A stretch of 64,000 bases of DNA from Leifsonia xyli (lineage in GTDB: Bacteria > Actinomycetota > Actinomycetes > Actinomycetales > Microbacteriaceae): the NCBI GenBank assembly GCA_001647635.1, contig CP014761.1:992001-1056000 (forward strand), given 5' to 3'. Within the stretch, counting starts at the first letter, position 1; each line of letters begins with the position of its first letter. The position numbers and the translations under genes are program-made. Of this stretch, positions 42,256 to 51,772 are shown piece by piece. The notes under the pieces were generated by a model. That model was not told where the DNA came from. It saw only the letters and a list, made by a program, of their open reading frames with translations, and searched no databases.

Positions 42256-42828
42256 GTGTCCGTGATCCGCACACCTGAGCCGTCGGAGGCGACCGGCGAG
42301 GTCGCCGCGCTCTACGCCGAAGACATCGAAGACCTCGGCTACGTCCCCGACTACACGCGGGTGATGGCCGTCAACCCGGAGGCGGTGCGGGCGTTCGAGA
42401 ACCTGGTCCGTGCGATCGTCTCCCAGCTCGGCAAGCGGCGGTACGAGCTCGTGACGCTGGCAGCCGCGCAGGCCCTGCGCTCCCAGCACTGCCGCCTTGC
42501 GCACGGCCGCAAGACGCTCACGATCATGGACGAGGACGAACTCGTGCGGATCGCCAGCGACCACCACGACGCCGACCTCAGCGAGGCCGAGGTCGCCATG
42601 ATGGACTACGCCGCCCGCGTCGCCACCGACTCCGCCTCCCTCACCGACGACGACACCCTGCGCCTGCGCGAGCTCGGGTACACCGACCGGGAGATCGTCG
42701 ACATCACCCTCGCCGCCGCCGCGCGCAGCTACTACAGCCGCTCCATCCAGGCGCTCGGAGCCGGCGTCGAGGTTCCGCCCGGGCTCAGCGACCGGCTCCG
42801 CGACGCCCTGCTGGTGGCGCCGCTGTGA
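42256..42828 (+). CDS. carboxymuconolactone decarboxylase / AhpD-like protein lacking the first redox Cys
   Basis: 190-aa alkylhydroperoxidase D-like all-helical protein. Core about residues 40-105 with RRYELVTLAAAQALRSQHCRLAHGRK. AhpD active sites read CxxC-xxx-H; here the first Cys is Ser76 while Cys79 and His83 are kept, so classical disulfide redox chemistry is doubtful. C-terminal CMD-like segment IVDITLAAAARSYYSRSIQALG. GTG start with AGGAGG 5 nt upstream. Its stop overlaps the ADP-ribosylglycohydrolase start (GTGA), so they are co-translated. The 202-nt gap upstream holds no other feature. Confidence 0.88.
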   Translation: MSVIRTPEPSEATGEVAALYAEDIEDLGYVPDYTRVMAVNPEAVRAFENLVRAIVSQLGKRRYELVTLAAAQALRSQHCRLAHGRKTLTIMDEDELVRIASDHHDADLSEAEVAMMDYAARVATDSASLTDDDTLRLRELGYTDREIVDITLAAAARSYYSRSIQALGAGVEVPPGLSDRLRDALLVAPL

Positions 42829-43922
42829 GAGACAGCACCCGCTCCCGGGCCCTGGCGGCGCTGCAGGGTCTGGCGCTCGGCGACGCCCTCGGGATGCCCA
42901 CGCAGTCCCTCTCCCGGGAGCGGATCGCCGCCGACCACGGCCGCATCCGCGGACTCGTGGCGGCCGGCCCGCACCAGCAGATCGCGGCCGGGATGCCCGC
43001 GGGGTCGATCACCGACGACACCGAGCAGGCCGTGCTGCTCGCGCGGCTGCTCATCGACGGCGACGGCACCGTGCCACCCGGGGTGTTCGCCGCCGAGCTC
43101 CTGGCCTGGGAACGGGCGATGGAGGCGCGCGGCTCCCTCGACCTGCTGGGTCCCAGCACGCGGGCCGCGCTCCAGCGGCTGCAGGACGGTATGCCGCCCG
43201 AGGAGGCCGGCCGCTTCGGCGCCACGAACGGAGCCGCCATGCGGATCACCCCGGTCGGGATCGCGGTGCCGGTCGAACCGCTCGGCGGCTTCGTCGACGC
43301 GGTCGTCCAGGTCAGCGCCCTCACCCACAACACCGGCCTCGGCATCGCGAGCGCGGCGGCGGTCGGCGCGGCGGTGAGCGCCGGCCTCGACGGCGCGGAT
43401 GCGCCCGAGGCGCTGGATGTGGCGGTCGCCGCCGCGCGGGAGGGCGCGGGTCGCGGGCACTGGGTCGCCGGAGGCGATATCGCGGCGCGGCTGGAGTGGG
43501 CCATCCCGTACCTGCTCGACCTCGCGCCACGCGAACAGGACGACGCCCTCGTCCGGGTCGTCGGGACGTCGGTGGCCGCCCAGGAGTCGGTGGTCGCGGC
43601 CCTCGCGCTCGTCGCGCTGGCGGTGGCCGGGACCAGCTCGTCCCACCGCGACCGGCCGGGCGACGACGGGCTCGGGGCGCGGCGGAACGGGATCGGCGCG
43701 ACGACGGCACCCGACGGCGACGCCGCCTGGGAAGCGCTCTGCCGGGCCGCATCTCTCGGTGGAGACACGGACACGATCGCGGCGATGGCCGGCGCCGTCC
43801 TCGGCGCGACGGGCGCCACCGACTGGCCGCGAACGGCGGTGGACACGCTCCGCCGGGTCAACGCACTGGAACTGGAGCCGCTGGTCGACGGCCTGCTGCG
43901 GGTGAGGAGACGACATGGCTGA
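42825..43922 (+). CDS. ADP-ribosylglycohydrolase family protein
   Basis: 365-aa ADPRH-fold hydrolase. Metal-binding motifs are intact: LQGLALGDALGMPTQ at the N terminus, the SITDDTEQAVLLARLL motif (TDDT metal ligands), SALTHNTGLGIASAAAVGAA, and SLGGDTDTIAAMAGAVLGA (GGDTDT, second metal). Members remove ADP-ribose from proteins, DNA or small molecules, or cleave other N-ribosyl or ADP-ribosyl bonds. GTG start overlapping the AhpD-like gene and an 8-nt overlap with the PfkB kinase downstream indicate one coupled operon. Target unknown; proximity to the NrtR-nad operon is noted. Confidence 0.9.
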   Translation: MRDSTRSRALAALQGLALGDALGMPTQSLSRERIAADHGRIRGLVAAGPHQQIAAGMPAGSITDDTEQAVLLARLLIDGDGTVPPGVFAAELLAWERAMEARGSLDLLGPSTRAALQRLQDGMPPEEAGRFGATNGAAMRITPVGIAVPVEPLGGFVDAVVQVSALTHNTGLGIASAAAVGAAVSAGLDGADAPEALDVAVAAAREGAGRGHWVAGGDIAARLEWAIPYLLDLAPREQDDALVRVVGTSVAAQESVVAALALVALAVAGTSSSHRDRPGDDGLGARRNGIGATTAPDGDAAWEALCRAASLGGDTDTIAAMAGAVLGATGATDWPRTAVDTLRRVNALELEPLVDGLLRVRRRHG

Positions 43923-44859
43923 CGGACGCGTCATCTTCACCGGCACGGTCGTCGTCGACCTCCTCCTCCGGGTGGGCGCCCTCCCCGAACGCGGCGGCGA
44001 CGTGCTGGCGGAGTCGTCCGGCATGTCAGCCGGCGGGGGCTTCAACGTGATGGCCGCCGCCGCGCGGGACGGCGCCGAAGTGCTCTTCGCCGGCCGCTCC
44101 GGGACGGGCCCGCTCGGCGAGGTGGTCGGCGAGGCCCTGTGGGGCGAGGGCATCGCGGTCGCGACCCCGCCGATCGAGACGGTCGACAACGGGTACTGCG
44201 TCGTCCTCGTCGACGATGACGCCGAGCGGACGTTCATCACCGTCCCCGGGGCGGAGGGGATGCTGACGCGCGCCGATCTCGACCTCATCCATCCGCGCAC
44301 CGGCGACGTCGTCTACGTCTCGGGCTACAGCCTGGCGCATCCCACTTCCGGCCCCGCGGTTGCCGGCTGGCTGACCGACCTCGCCCCGGCGGACGCGATC
44401 GTGGTGTTCGACCCGTCCCCGCTCGTTGGCACGCTCGACCGCGAGCTGCTCGAGGCGGTGCTGGCCCGCACCGACGTGCTGAGCGCGAACGCACGAGAGG
44501 CCCGCATCCTGCGCGCGCACGCGCATCCCGCACCCGCCGCGGGCGCCCTGCGCGGGATGCTGCGCGAGGGCGGCGTCGCCGTGGTCCGGGACGGCGCGTC
44601 GGGCTGCTGGGTCGCCACCGGAGACCCCGCACCCGCGCACGTTCCCGCGTTCCCCGTGACGGCGGTCGACACGACCGGCGCGGGCGACGCGTTCGGCGGC
44701 GTGCTCGCGGCGGCGCTCGCGCGCGGGCTGAACCCCATGGATGCGGCCCTCCGCGCGAATGCGGCCGCCGCTCTGGCGGTCACCCGGCGCGGTCCCGCCA
44801 CCGCGCCGACGGCCGCCGAGACCGACACCCTCCTTTCCTCACACCGCACCGGCGCGTGA
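43915..44859 (+). CDS. PfkB-family carbohydrate/nucleoside kinase
   Basis: 314-aa ribokinase-fold kinase. The N-terminal FTGTVVVDLLLRVGALPERG and MSAGGGFNVMAAAARDGAEV (substrate-binding GG/N motif) and the C-terminal VDTTGAGDAFGGVLAAALA (catalytic Asp and anion hole) are intact. It phosphorylates a sugar or nucleoside with ATP. Overlaps the ADP-ribosylglycohydrolase gene by 8 nt, so I infer that it may phosphorylate the ribosyl product that enzyme releases. Ribose, a deoxysugar or a nucleoside all remain possible. Confidence 0.9.
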   Translation: MADGRVIFTGTVVVDLLLRVGALPERGGDVLAESSGMSAGGGFNVMAAAARDGAEVLFAGRSGTGPLGEVVGEALWGEGIAVATPPIETVDNGYCVVLVDDDAERTFITVPGAEGMLTRADLDLIHPRTGDVVYVSGYSLAHPTSGPAVAGWLTDLAPADAIVVFDPSPLVGTLDRELLEAVLARTDVLSANAREARILRAHAHPAPAAGALRGMLREGGVAVVRDGASGCWVATGDPAPAHVPAFPVTAVDTTGAGDAFGGVLAAALARGLNPMDAALRANAAAALAVTRRGPATAPTAAETDTLLSSHRTGA

Positions 44860-44863
44860 CACT
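44858..44863 (+). promoter_or_regulatory. -10 box of a possible leaderless promoter
   Basis: GACACT, then 6 nt (GGAACC), then GTG of the DUF488 gene. The box overlaps the stop codon of the kinase gene. No ribosome site seen. Confidence 0.4.
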
Positions 44864-44869
44864 GGAACC

Positions 44870-45229
44870 GTGTTCACCGTCAAGCGCATCTACGACCCGG
44901 CGGCGCCCGAGGACGGCTACCGCATCCTGGTCGACCGCCTCTGGCCGCGCGGCGTCAGCAAGGAACGCGCCCACCTCGACCTCTGGCTGAAAGAGGTGGC
45001 GCCTTCGACGGAGCTGCGTCGCTGGTTCCACCATGACGCGTCCGCCGAGGCCGAGGTCTTCGACGAGTTCCGCACGCGCTACGAGCAGGAGCTCGACGGC
45101 AACCCCGCGGTCGACCAGCTGAGAGAGCTTGCGGCGACGCATCCGCGCATCACCCTGCTCGTCGGCGCTCGCGACCCGGAGCTGGACCACGGAAAGGTGC
45201 TCGAGGAGTACCTCGAGCACCATCCGTGA
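44870..45229 (+). CDS. DUF488 family protein
   Basis: 119-aa protein of the DUF488/YeaO type. VKRIYDPAAPEDGYRILVDR and LWPRGVSKERAHLDLWLKEV are the family signature; APSTELRRWFHHDA and the C-terminal VGARDPELDHGKVLEEYL follow. No catalytic residues are established for the family that I can point to. GTG start; full length for the family. It lies 10 nt after the kinase gene and is convergent with aceB. Function unknown. Confidence 0.9.
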   Translation: MFTVKRIYDPAAPEDGYRILVDRLWPRGVSKERAHLDLWLKEVAPSTELRRWFHHDASAEAEVFDEFRTRYEQELDGNPAVDQLRELAATHPRITLLVGARDPELDHGKVLEEYLEHHP

Positions 45230-45242
45230 GCGGCGGCAGGGA

Positions 45243-46880
45243 TCACCCGGCGAGCGCCAGCCGCTCCGCCTCCTCGGCGTCGCGCGCATCCACGAGGTAC
45301 CGCGCGTACGCCGGGATGGTGAGGAAGGTCGGGAAGTCCTCCGCCAGCACCACCTCGCGCAGCACGTCGGCGGCGTCCGCAAAGCGCGAGCCGTCAGTCT
45401 CCCGCGCCTCCAGCTCCTCGTCGATCAGCCGGGCGACCGCCTCCGCGTCCACAGTCGTCCCGTCGACGGTCACCACGCGGTTCTCGATCCACTGCCGCAG
45501 CAGCGACCGCGAGATCTCCGCGGTGGCCGCGTCCTCCATCAGCCCGTCGATCGCGACGGCGCCCGTCCCGCGCAGCCACGCTTCGATGTAGCGCAGCGCC
45601 ACCGAGACGTTCGACCGCACCCCGGCATCCGTCACGGTCGCGTCCGCCGAGCCGACGTCGAGCAGGTCGGCGGCTGCGACCGTGACGTCGTCGCGCTGCC
45701 GGGACAGCTGGTTCGGCCGGTCCCCCAGCACCGCGTCGAACTCGGCGAGCGCCGTGGGGATGAGGTCGGGATGGGCGACCCAGGTCCCGTCGAAGCCGTC
45801 GCCCGCCTCGCGGCGCTTGTCGTCCGCGACCTTCGTCAGAGCCCGGGCGGTCGCCTCCGGGTCGCGGCGGTTCGGGATGGACGCGCTCATCCCGCCGATC
45901 GCGTGGGCCCCACGGCGGTGGCAGGTCGCGACCAGCAGCTCCGTGTACGCCCGCATGAAGGGCACCGTCATCGTGATGCGGTCGCGGTCGCCGAACGCGA
46001 AGCGGCGCCCGCGTCCCTGGAAGGTCTTGATCATCGAGAAGATGTAGTCCCAGCGGCCCGCGTTGAGCCCGGCGCAGTGGTCGCGCAGCTCGAACAGGAT
46101 CTCCTCCATCTCGAACGCGGCCGGGATGGTCTCGATGAGCACGGTCGCCCTGACGGTCCCGACCGGCATCCCGATGCGCTGCTGCGCGAACACGAAGATG
46201 TCGTTCCACAGCCGCGCCTCGAGGTGCGACTCCAGCTTCGGCAGGTAGAAGTACGGGCCGCGTCCCCCATCCACCAGCGCCTGCGCGTTGTGCCAGAAGT
46301 ACAGGCCGAAGTCGGTGAGGGACGCGCTGGCGGGCGCGGTCCGTCCAGCCCGGTCGGTGAAGGCGAGGTGCTTCTCGACCAGGTGCCAGCCGCGCGGCCG
46401 CATGACGATGGTCGGCGTGTGCTCGAACGGCGTGGTGACCCGGTAGTCCTTGCCCTCGGGGCTCGTGTACGCGAGGTCGCCGCGGGCGGCGTCGAACAGC
46501 GTCGTCTGGCCGCCGACGATGTTGGCCCAGGTCGGGCTCGTCGCATCCTCGAGGTCGGCGAGCCAGACGCGGGCGCCCGAGTTGAGCGCGTTGATCGCCA
46601 TCTTGGGGTCGGTCGGGCCGGTGATCTCGACGCGGCGGTCCTCGAGTCCGGGGCCGGCGCCGGCGACGCGCCAGTCGGCGTCCTCGCGGACGACGGCCGT
46701 GGTGCTCAGGAAGCGCGGGTCGCGCCCGTTGCCGGCCTCGGTGCGGCGCCGCTGCCGCTCGGCGAGCAGCTCCTGCCGTCGCGCGGCGAAGGTCTGGTGC
46801 AGGTGGTCGACGAAGGCGATGGCCTCCGAGGTGAGGATGCGGTCGGCGCCGTCGGTGCGGGGGCCGGTGATCTCGATCAT
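45243..46880 (-). CDS. aceB: malate synthase A
   Basis: 545-aa malate synthase A, condensing glyoxylate and acetyl-CoA in the glyoxylate shunt. Motifs: LAERQRRRTEAGNGRDPRFL, NALNSGARVWLADLEDATSP, FYLPKLESHLEARLWND, VRATVLIETIPAAFEMEEIL (catalytic metal Glu region), LNAGRWDYIFSMIKT and VAHPDLIPTALAEFD. Full length, ATG with GGAG upstream. 21 nt downstream of aceA on the same strand, so aceA-aceB is one operon. It is expected to be controlled by the divergent RamB. Confidence 0.96.
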   Translation of the reverse strand: MIEITGPRTDGADRILTSEAIAFVDHLHQTFAARRQELLAERQRRRTEAGNGRDPRFLSTTAVVREDADWRVAGAGPGLEDRRVEITGPTDPKMAINALNSGARVWLADLEDATSPTWANIVGGQTTLFDAARGDLAYTSPEGKDYRVTTPFEHTPTIVMRPRGWHLVEKHLAFTDRAGRTAPASASLTDFGLYFWHNAQALVDGGRGPYFYLPKLESHLEARLWNDIFVFAQQRIGMPVGTVRATVLIETIPAAFEMEEILFELRDHCAGLNAGRWDYIFSMIKTFQGRGRRFAFGDRDRITMTVPFMRAYTELLVATCHRRGAHAIGGMSASIPNRRDPEATARALTKVADDKRREAGDGFDGTWVAHPDLIPTALAEFDAVLGDRPNQLSRQRDDVTVAAADLLDVGSADATVTDAGVRSNVSVALRYIEAWLRGTGAVAIDGLMEDAATAEISRSLLRQWIENRVVTVDGTTVDAEAVARLIDEELEARETDGSRFADAADVLREVVLAEDFPTFLTIPAYARYLVDARDAEEAERLALAG

Positions 46881-46901
46881 GATGTCGTCTCCTTCGGTCG
46901 G

Positions 46902-48221
46902 TCAGAACTGGTGCTCTTCGGTGGAGCCGACCAGGGCGAGCGTGGCGCTGTCGGGGTTGAGCGCGGTCGCGATCCGGTCGAAGTAGCCGGTGCCGACCTC
47001 CCGCTGGTGGCGGGTGGCGGTGTAGCCGTCGGCCTCGGAGGCGAATTCCGCCTCCTGCAGGTCGACGTAGGCGCTCATGTGCCGGGTGGAGTAATCCCGG
47101 GCGAGCGTGAACATGGAGTGGTTGAGGGCGTGGAAGCCGGCCAGGGTGATGAACTGGAAGGCGTAGCCCATCGCCGCGAGCTCGCGCTGGAACCGGGCGA
47201 TGGTGTCGTCGTCGAGGTGGGATCGCCAGTTGAACGACGGCGAGCAGTTGTAGGCGAGCTTCTTGCCGGGGAACTCGGCGTGGACGGCCTCGGCGAACCG
47301 CCGCGCGAGCTCCAGGTCAGGCTCGGCCGACTCGACCCACAGCAGGTCGGCATAGGGCGCGTAGGCGAGGCCGCGGGCGATGACCGGCTCGATCCCGTTG
47401 CGCACCTCGTAGAAGCCCTCGGCGGTGCGCGTGCCGGTCACGAAGGGACGGTCGCGTTCGTCGTGGTCGCTGGTCAGCAGGGTCGCGGCGAGCGCATCCG
47501 TGCGGGCGATGACGATGGTCGGCACGCCCGCGACGTCCGCGGCCAGGCGAGCGGCGTTGAGGGTGCGGATGTGCTGGCCGGTCGGGATGAGGACCTTGCC
47601 GCCCATGTGCCCGCACTTCTTCTCGCTGGCGAGCTGGTCCTCCCAGTGGACGCCCGCAGCGCCGGCCTGGATCATGCCGTGCATCAGTTCGTAGGCGTTG
47701 AGCGGGCCTCCGAAGCCGGCTTCGGCGTCGGCGACGATCGGCGCCATCCAGTCGTCGATCGGGCCGTCCGTGCCCTCGACCTGACCGGCCCGCAGCAGCG
47801 CGCTGTTGATGCGGCGGACGACGGCGGGGACGGAGTTGGCCGGGTAGAGGCTCTGATCGGGATACGTCTGGCCCGAGAGGTTGGCGTCCGCGGCGACCTG
47901 CCAGCCGGAGAGGTAGATCGCCTCGAGCCCGGCGCGGACCTGCTGCACGGCCTGGTTGCCGGTGAGGGCGCCGAGCGCGGCGACCCAGCGCGGGTCGGCC
48001 GGTGTGCTCTCGCGCCCGATCAGCTCCCACAGCCGCTCGGCGCCGCGGCGGGCGAGGGTCTGCTCCTCGCGGACCGGGCCGCGCAGGGCGACGACGTCGT
48101 CGGCGGTGTAGTCGCGGCGGATGCCGGACCAGCGCGGGTCCGCATCCCACTCGAGCTGCAGCTCGGCGGCGGTCTGGGTCGTGTCGCCGGGGCGGGCTTC
48201 GGTGCGGGGTTCGGTGCTCAT
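46902..48221 (-). CDS. aceA: isocitrate lyase
   Basis: 439-aa isocitrate lyase splitting isocitrate to succinate and glyoxylate. Catalytic loop [20 protein letters not shown] with the active Cys, [39 protein letters not shown] and [15 protein letters not shown] are all intact. Two in-frame ATGs exist; I choose the second (48221) because GGAGG lies 5 nt upstream of it, whereas the first ATG (48233) lies in that ribosome site. First gene of aceA-aceB. Divergent from RamB with 123 nt between the starts. Confidence 0.96.
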   Translation of the reverse strand: MSTEPRTEARPGDTTQTAAELQLEWDADPRWSGIRRDYTADDVVALRGPVREEQTLARRGAERLWELIGRESTPADPRWVAALGALTGNQAVQQVRAGLEAIYLSGWQVAADANLSGQTYPDQSLYPANSVPAVVRRINSALLRAGQVEGTDGPIDDWMAPIVADAEAGFGGPLNAYELMHGMIQAGAAGVHWEDQLASEKKCGHMGGKVLIPTGQHIRTLNAARLAADVAGVPTIVIARTDALAATLLTSDHDERDRPFVTGTRTAEGFYEVRNGIEPVIARGLAYAPYADLLWVESAEPDLELARRFAEAVHAEFPGKKLAYNCSPSFNWRSHLDDDTIARFQRELAAMGYAFQFITLAGFHALNHSMFTLARDYSTRHMSAYVDLQEAEFASEADGYTATRHQREVGTGYFDRIATALNPDSATLALVGSTEEHQF

Positions 48222-48310
48222 CGTGACCTCCATCGGTCGTGTCGGTTGAGACGATCCTTTGCCCGGTCGAGCACCTCCCGATCGGATCCGTCGACAGAAA
48301 TCCGGCTGTT

Positions 48311-48327
48311 GTTCTGTTTGCCAGAAC
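48311..48327. promoter_or_regulatory. palindrome in the aceA-ramB intergenic region, RamB site candidate
   Basis: GTTCTGTTTGCCAGAAC: perfect 6-bp arms around TTTGC. Corynebacterial RamB sites contain an AACTTTGCAAA-like sequence, so a TTTGC-centred element beside a ramB-type gene is suggestive. It lies 18 nt before the regulator start and about 90 nt from aceA. A second TTTGCC occurs at about 48257-48262. Assignment tentative. Confidence 0.5.
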
Positions 48328-48344
48328 TTCGCCCGGGTGTCAGC

Positions 48345-49820
48345 ATGGCCACCATGACCGTCATCGACGACGTGCAGGACGACCGCCCAGAAGCCGACGC
48401 ACTCACCCTCGGGCGGCGCATCCGCGCGTTCCGGCAGCAGCGCGGGATGACCCTGGAGGCCCTCGCGGCCGCTATCGACCGGGCGCCGTCACAGGTGTCG
48501 ACGATCGAGAACGGCAACCGCGAGCCGCGGCTCGCCCTGCTGCGCGCGATCGCCGCCGCCTTGGAGGTGAGCGTCGACGACCTGCTCACGCCGGAGGCCC
48601 CGGATGAGCGTGCGGCCCTCGAGATCGCGGTCGAGCGGGCGCAGCGCGGGCCGGTGTTCGCGGCGCTCGGGATCGAGCCGACCCGGGTCGGCCGGACCGT
48701 CCCGGACGCGACGTTGCGCGCCATCCTGGGCCTGCACCAGGAGGTGGAGCGGCTCCACCGCGAGCGTGCGGCGACCCCCGAGGAGGCGCGGCGGGCGAAC
48801 GCCGAGCTCCGGGCGACCATGCGGGCGCGCGACAACCACTTCCCCGAGCTGGAGGCGATCGCCGCGGAGCTGCTGGCCGCCGTCGGACACACCGGCGGGC
48901 CGGTGTCGCATCAGACCGTGACCGACATGGCCGACCACCTCGGCTACTCGCTGCATTACGTCGGCGACCTGCCCCACTCCACCCGGTCGGTCACCGACCG
49001 GCGCAATGGACGCATCTACCTGCCCACCGAGCAGTCGGCGTCTAGAGACTCCCGCTCCCCCATCCTGCAGGCGTTCGCGTCGCACCTGCTCGGGCATGAC
49101 GAGCCGCGAAACTACGCCGATTTTCTGCGGCAGCGGGTCGAGACCAACTACCTCACGGCGGCGCTGCTGCTGCCCGAGAAGGACGCGGTCGCGTTCCTCA
49201 CCGAGGCCAAGAACTTCCGCCGCATCTCGATGGAGGACCTCCGCGACGCGTTCGCGGTGTCGTACGAGACGGCAGCGCACCGGTTCACCAACCTGGCCAC
49301 CGCGCGGCTCGGCATCCCGGTGCACTTCATGAAGGTGCACGAGTCGGGCACGATCATCAAGGCGTACGAGAACGACGCGGTGGTGTTCCCGTCGGACGCG
49401 CTGGGCGCGGTCGAGGGGACGCCGGTGTGCCGCAGCTGGACGGCGCGCACGGTGTTCGACGTCGCCGACCGCTTCAGCCCGTACTACCAGTACACGGACA
49501 CGCCGAGCGGGACGTTCTGGTGCACGTCACGGGTCGAGAAGGCGAAGGAGGGGGACTACTCGGTCAGCGTCGGCGTGCCGTTCGCGCACGTGAAGTGGTT
49601 CCGGGGCCGGGAGACGGCCAACCGGGCGGTGTCGCGCTGCCCCGACGAGACGTGCTGCCGTCGCCCGCCCGGCACCCTGGCGGAGCGCTGGGAGGGCCAG
49701 GCCTGGCCCGCCGCGCGCACCCCGACGTCCCTCCTCGCGGCCCTGCCCACCGGCACCTTCCCCGGCGTCGATCCCACGGAGGTCTTCACCTTCCTCGACC
49801 GCCACGCCCCCGCCTCCTGA
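48345..49820 (+). CDS. ramB: RamB-type short-chain fatty acyl transcriptional regulator
   Basis: 491-aa regulator of the RamB/ScfR family. N-terminal Cro/C1 HTH at about residues 22-76 ([40 protein letters not shown]). The central IrrE-like peptidase fold has a degenerate metal motif (ASHLLGH instead of HExxH), so it is probably a sensor, not a protease. The C-terminal DUF2083-type domain follows, with several Cys ([12 protein letters not shown]). RamB in Corynebacterium represses or activates glyoxylate-cycle and acetate genes; the divergent aceA-aceB supports that here. ATG 48345 chosen; a second ATG follows three codons later. Confidence 0.9.
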   Translation: MATMTVIDDVQDDRPEADALTLGRRIRAFRQQRGMTLEALAAAIDRAPSQVSTIENGNREPRLALLRAIAAALEVSVDDLLTPEAPDERAALEIAVERAQRGPVFAALGIEPTRVGRTVPDATLRAILGLHQEVERLHRERAATPEEARRANAELRATMRARDNHFPELEAIAAELLAAVGHTGGPVSHQTVTDMADHLGYSLHYVGDLPHSTRSVTDRRNGRIYLPTEQSASRDSRSPILQAFASHLLGHDEPRNYADFLRQRVETNYLTAALLLPEKDAVAFLTEAKNFRRISMEDLRDAFAVSYETAAHRFTNLATARLGIPVHFMKVHESGTIIKAYENDAVVFPSDALGAVEGTPVCRSWTARTVFDVADRFSPYYQYTDTPSGTFWCTSRVEKAKEGDYSVSVGVPFAHVKWFRGRETANRAVSRCPDETCCRRPPGTLAERWEGQAWPAARTPTSLLAALPTGTFPGVDPTEVFTFLDRHAPAS

Positions 49821-49828
49821 CCCGCGCG

Positions 49829-51772
49829 TCAGTCGAGGGTGAGGAGGCGGAGGGCGACGCCGTAGGGGGCAAGGTCGACCCGCGGGGACGGGCCGCCGTC
49901 GAGGGAGCTGAGCTCGGCGCCGGCGGGGAGGGACGGCTCGACGACGACGTCGGTCTCGTGCTGGGAGACGAAGACGACGAAACGGCGGCCGTCCTCGTGC
50001 ACCAGTGAGTCCGTGAACACCCGCGGGTCGTCGAGGCGCACGTCGCGCTCCACGTCGGCGACCGCGGCGAGCGCGTCGTACAACCGCCACGTCTGCTCGG
50101 GGTTCACGCGGCCCTGCTCCGCGGCGAAGAACTCGAGCGGATACGCGCACAGCACCGCGCGTCCCGCCCCGTGGTCCTGCACCACGATCGCCGGGCGACC
50201 GTGCGCGTCCACCGCGACCACCCGTCCCGCGGTCGCGCGAACGGGCAGGGAGGTGCGCCCGTTCCGGTTGCCTGCGGCCGCGAATGACAGGGTCTCCCCC
50301 GCCTCGATCGACCCGAACGGCTCCGTGAACCGCAGCACGACGGTGTCGTCGGTCACCGGCTCCGCGAGCCCGTACGCCGACTCCATCCGCACCCCGAACA
50401 GCTCCTCGGTGTGCGCCCACCACGGCCCGCGCTGCACGCCGCTCGACCCGTGCGAGTACGACGCGTAGACCGTCGCGCCCTCGCGGGCGAGTGCGATCAG
50501 CTGCTCCCACGACGTCGCGCACAGCTGCTTGACCGACGGAAGCAGGTACAGCCCGTAGCCGGCGGGGAGCCCGCCATCCGCCTTCTCGCGGACCACGGCG
50601 ACCGGGATGTGCGCCTCGTGCGCCGCGACGTAGGCCTGCTCGCCGGTCGCCACGATGTGCGCCCGCTCGTCCTGGTTGGTGAACGGGTAGTCCTCCGCCA
50701 GATGCGACGGCACGACGAGGGCCGCATCCACCGCCGCTCGCCGCACCGACGGCAGGTCGATCGCCGCCAGATCCGCCGCGAAGCCCGCCAGCTCGCGCAG
50801 CGGCGGCTTGGGGTTCCCGTGCCTGTCGGTGATGCCGAAGTGCATCTCGAACGGATGGTGCGAGTACGGACGCTGATCGGCCAGGTCGTCGTAGTCGGTG
50901 TTGTTCCACGCGATCCAGCCGGTCGCGCCGGCCAGCAGCGTCGAGTACAGCAGCTGACGGTAGTAGGACGCGGCGCCCGCGTCCGACACGAAATCGCTGG
51001 TGAGGCCGAACTCCTCCATGATCACCGGCAGCCCGTGCGTCGCCGCCAGCTCCGCGATGAACGCCGCCTTCAGGTGCTGGCGGATCTGGTCGGTCTCCAT
51101 CCGGTAGACGTGCGGCCCAATGAAGTCGGTGAACTCCGCCAGATCGCGCACCGAGAAGCCGTTGTCGTGGCCGGTCGTCTCGATGCCCCACGCGCCGTCG
51201 CCGACCGCGACCGGTTGCGTCCCGCCGCCCGCGCGCACCGCATCCACCAGCAGCGACGCCCACGCGTCCACGATGGGACGCGGCGCCTCGCCGCCGTAGA
51301 TCGGCACCTCGTTGGTCAGCAGCCAGCCGGCGACGGCGGGATGCGACGCGAACCGCGCCGTCAGCTCCCGCACGTACCAGGCCTGCCGGCCGACGAACCA
51401 GACGTCGCGGTACAGGTCGCGGCCCTCCCGCCACACCGGGTCCCAGTTCTCGCCCGACATGTGACCGACCAGGAACGTCGGCACCGTCGTCATCCCGACC
51501 TCCCTGTGCGCGTCGAGGAAGTCGGCGAAGTTGGCGACGCACTGCTCGTCGAGCGAGTCCGGGGTCGGGTGGAAGTCGGGCCAGTAGAAGAACGAGCGCG
51601 TCATGTTCAGGCCGTGCTCGGCGAGCACGCGCAGCTCCTGGCGGACCACCTCCGGGTCGTACCGCGTCCACATCAGCGGTCCCCCGGTGCGCGACCAGAA
51701 GTTGGCCCCCAGCCACACCACCGGGGCGTCGTCCACCCGCAGCACCGGCGAAGGCCGGTCGACGGCCGTCAC
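49829..51772 (-). CDS. GH5-like (cellulase/mannanase clan) intracellular glycoside hydrolase
   Basis: 647-aa glycosidase without signal peptide. N-terminal (beta/alpha)8 catalytic domain (about 10-320): WLGANFWSRTGGPLMW, RSFFYWPDFHP, WLLTNEVPIYGG (Asn-Glu, acid/base) and PVIMEEFGLTSDF (nucleophile Glu). The C-terminal half (about 340-645) contains a beta-galactosidase trimerisation-like domain and a beta-sandwich. It may hydrolyse beta-mannosides or beta-galactosides imported by the adjacent ABC system. GTG start overlapping the MalG-like stop (GTGA). The substrate is not determinable from sequence alone. Confidence 0.87.
   Translation of the reverse strand: MTAVDRPSPVLRVDDAPVVWLGANFWSRTGGPLMWTRYDPEVVRQELRVLAEHGLNMTRSFFYWPDFHPTPDSLDEQCVANFADFLDAHREVGMTTVPTFLVGHMSGENWDPVWREGRDLYRDVWFVGRQAWYVRELTARFASHPAVAGWLLTNEVPIYGGEAPRPIVDAWASLLVDAVRAGGGTQPVAVGDGAWGIETTGHDNGFSVRDLAEFTDFIGPHVYRMETDQIRQHLKAAFIAELAATHGLPVIMEEFGLTSDFVSDAGAASYYRQLLYSTLLAGATGWIAWNNTDYDDLADQRPYSHHPFEMHFGITDRHGNPKPPLRELAGFAADLAAIDLPSVRRAAVDAALVVPSHLAEDYPFTNQDERAHIVATGEQAYVAAHEAHIPVAVVREKADGGLPAGYGLYLLPSVKQLCATSWEQLIALAREGATVYASYSHGSSGVQRGPWWAHTEELFGVRMESAYGLAEPVTDDTVVLRFTEPFGSIEAGETLSFAAAGNRNGRTSLPVRATAGRVVAVDAHGRPAIVVQDHGAGRAVLCAYPLEFFAAEQGRVNPEQTWRLYDALAAVADVERDVRLDDPRVFTDSLVHEDGRRFVVFVSQHETDVVVEPSLPAGAELSSLDGGPSPRVDLAPYGVALRLLTLD

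Noticed and set aside
48219..48233. First ATG (48233) as the start of aceA
   Set aside because: It lies within the GGAGG ribosome site that serves the second ATG at 48221.
45129..48344. Long plus-strand extension upstream of ramB, over aceA and aceB
   Set aside because: It is antisense to two intact, well-conserved genes; the RamB homology starts only at 48345.
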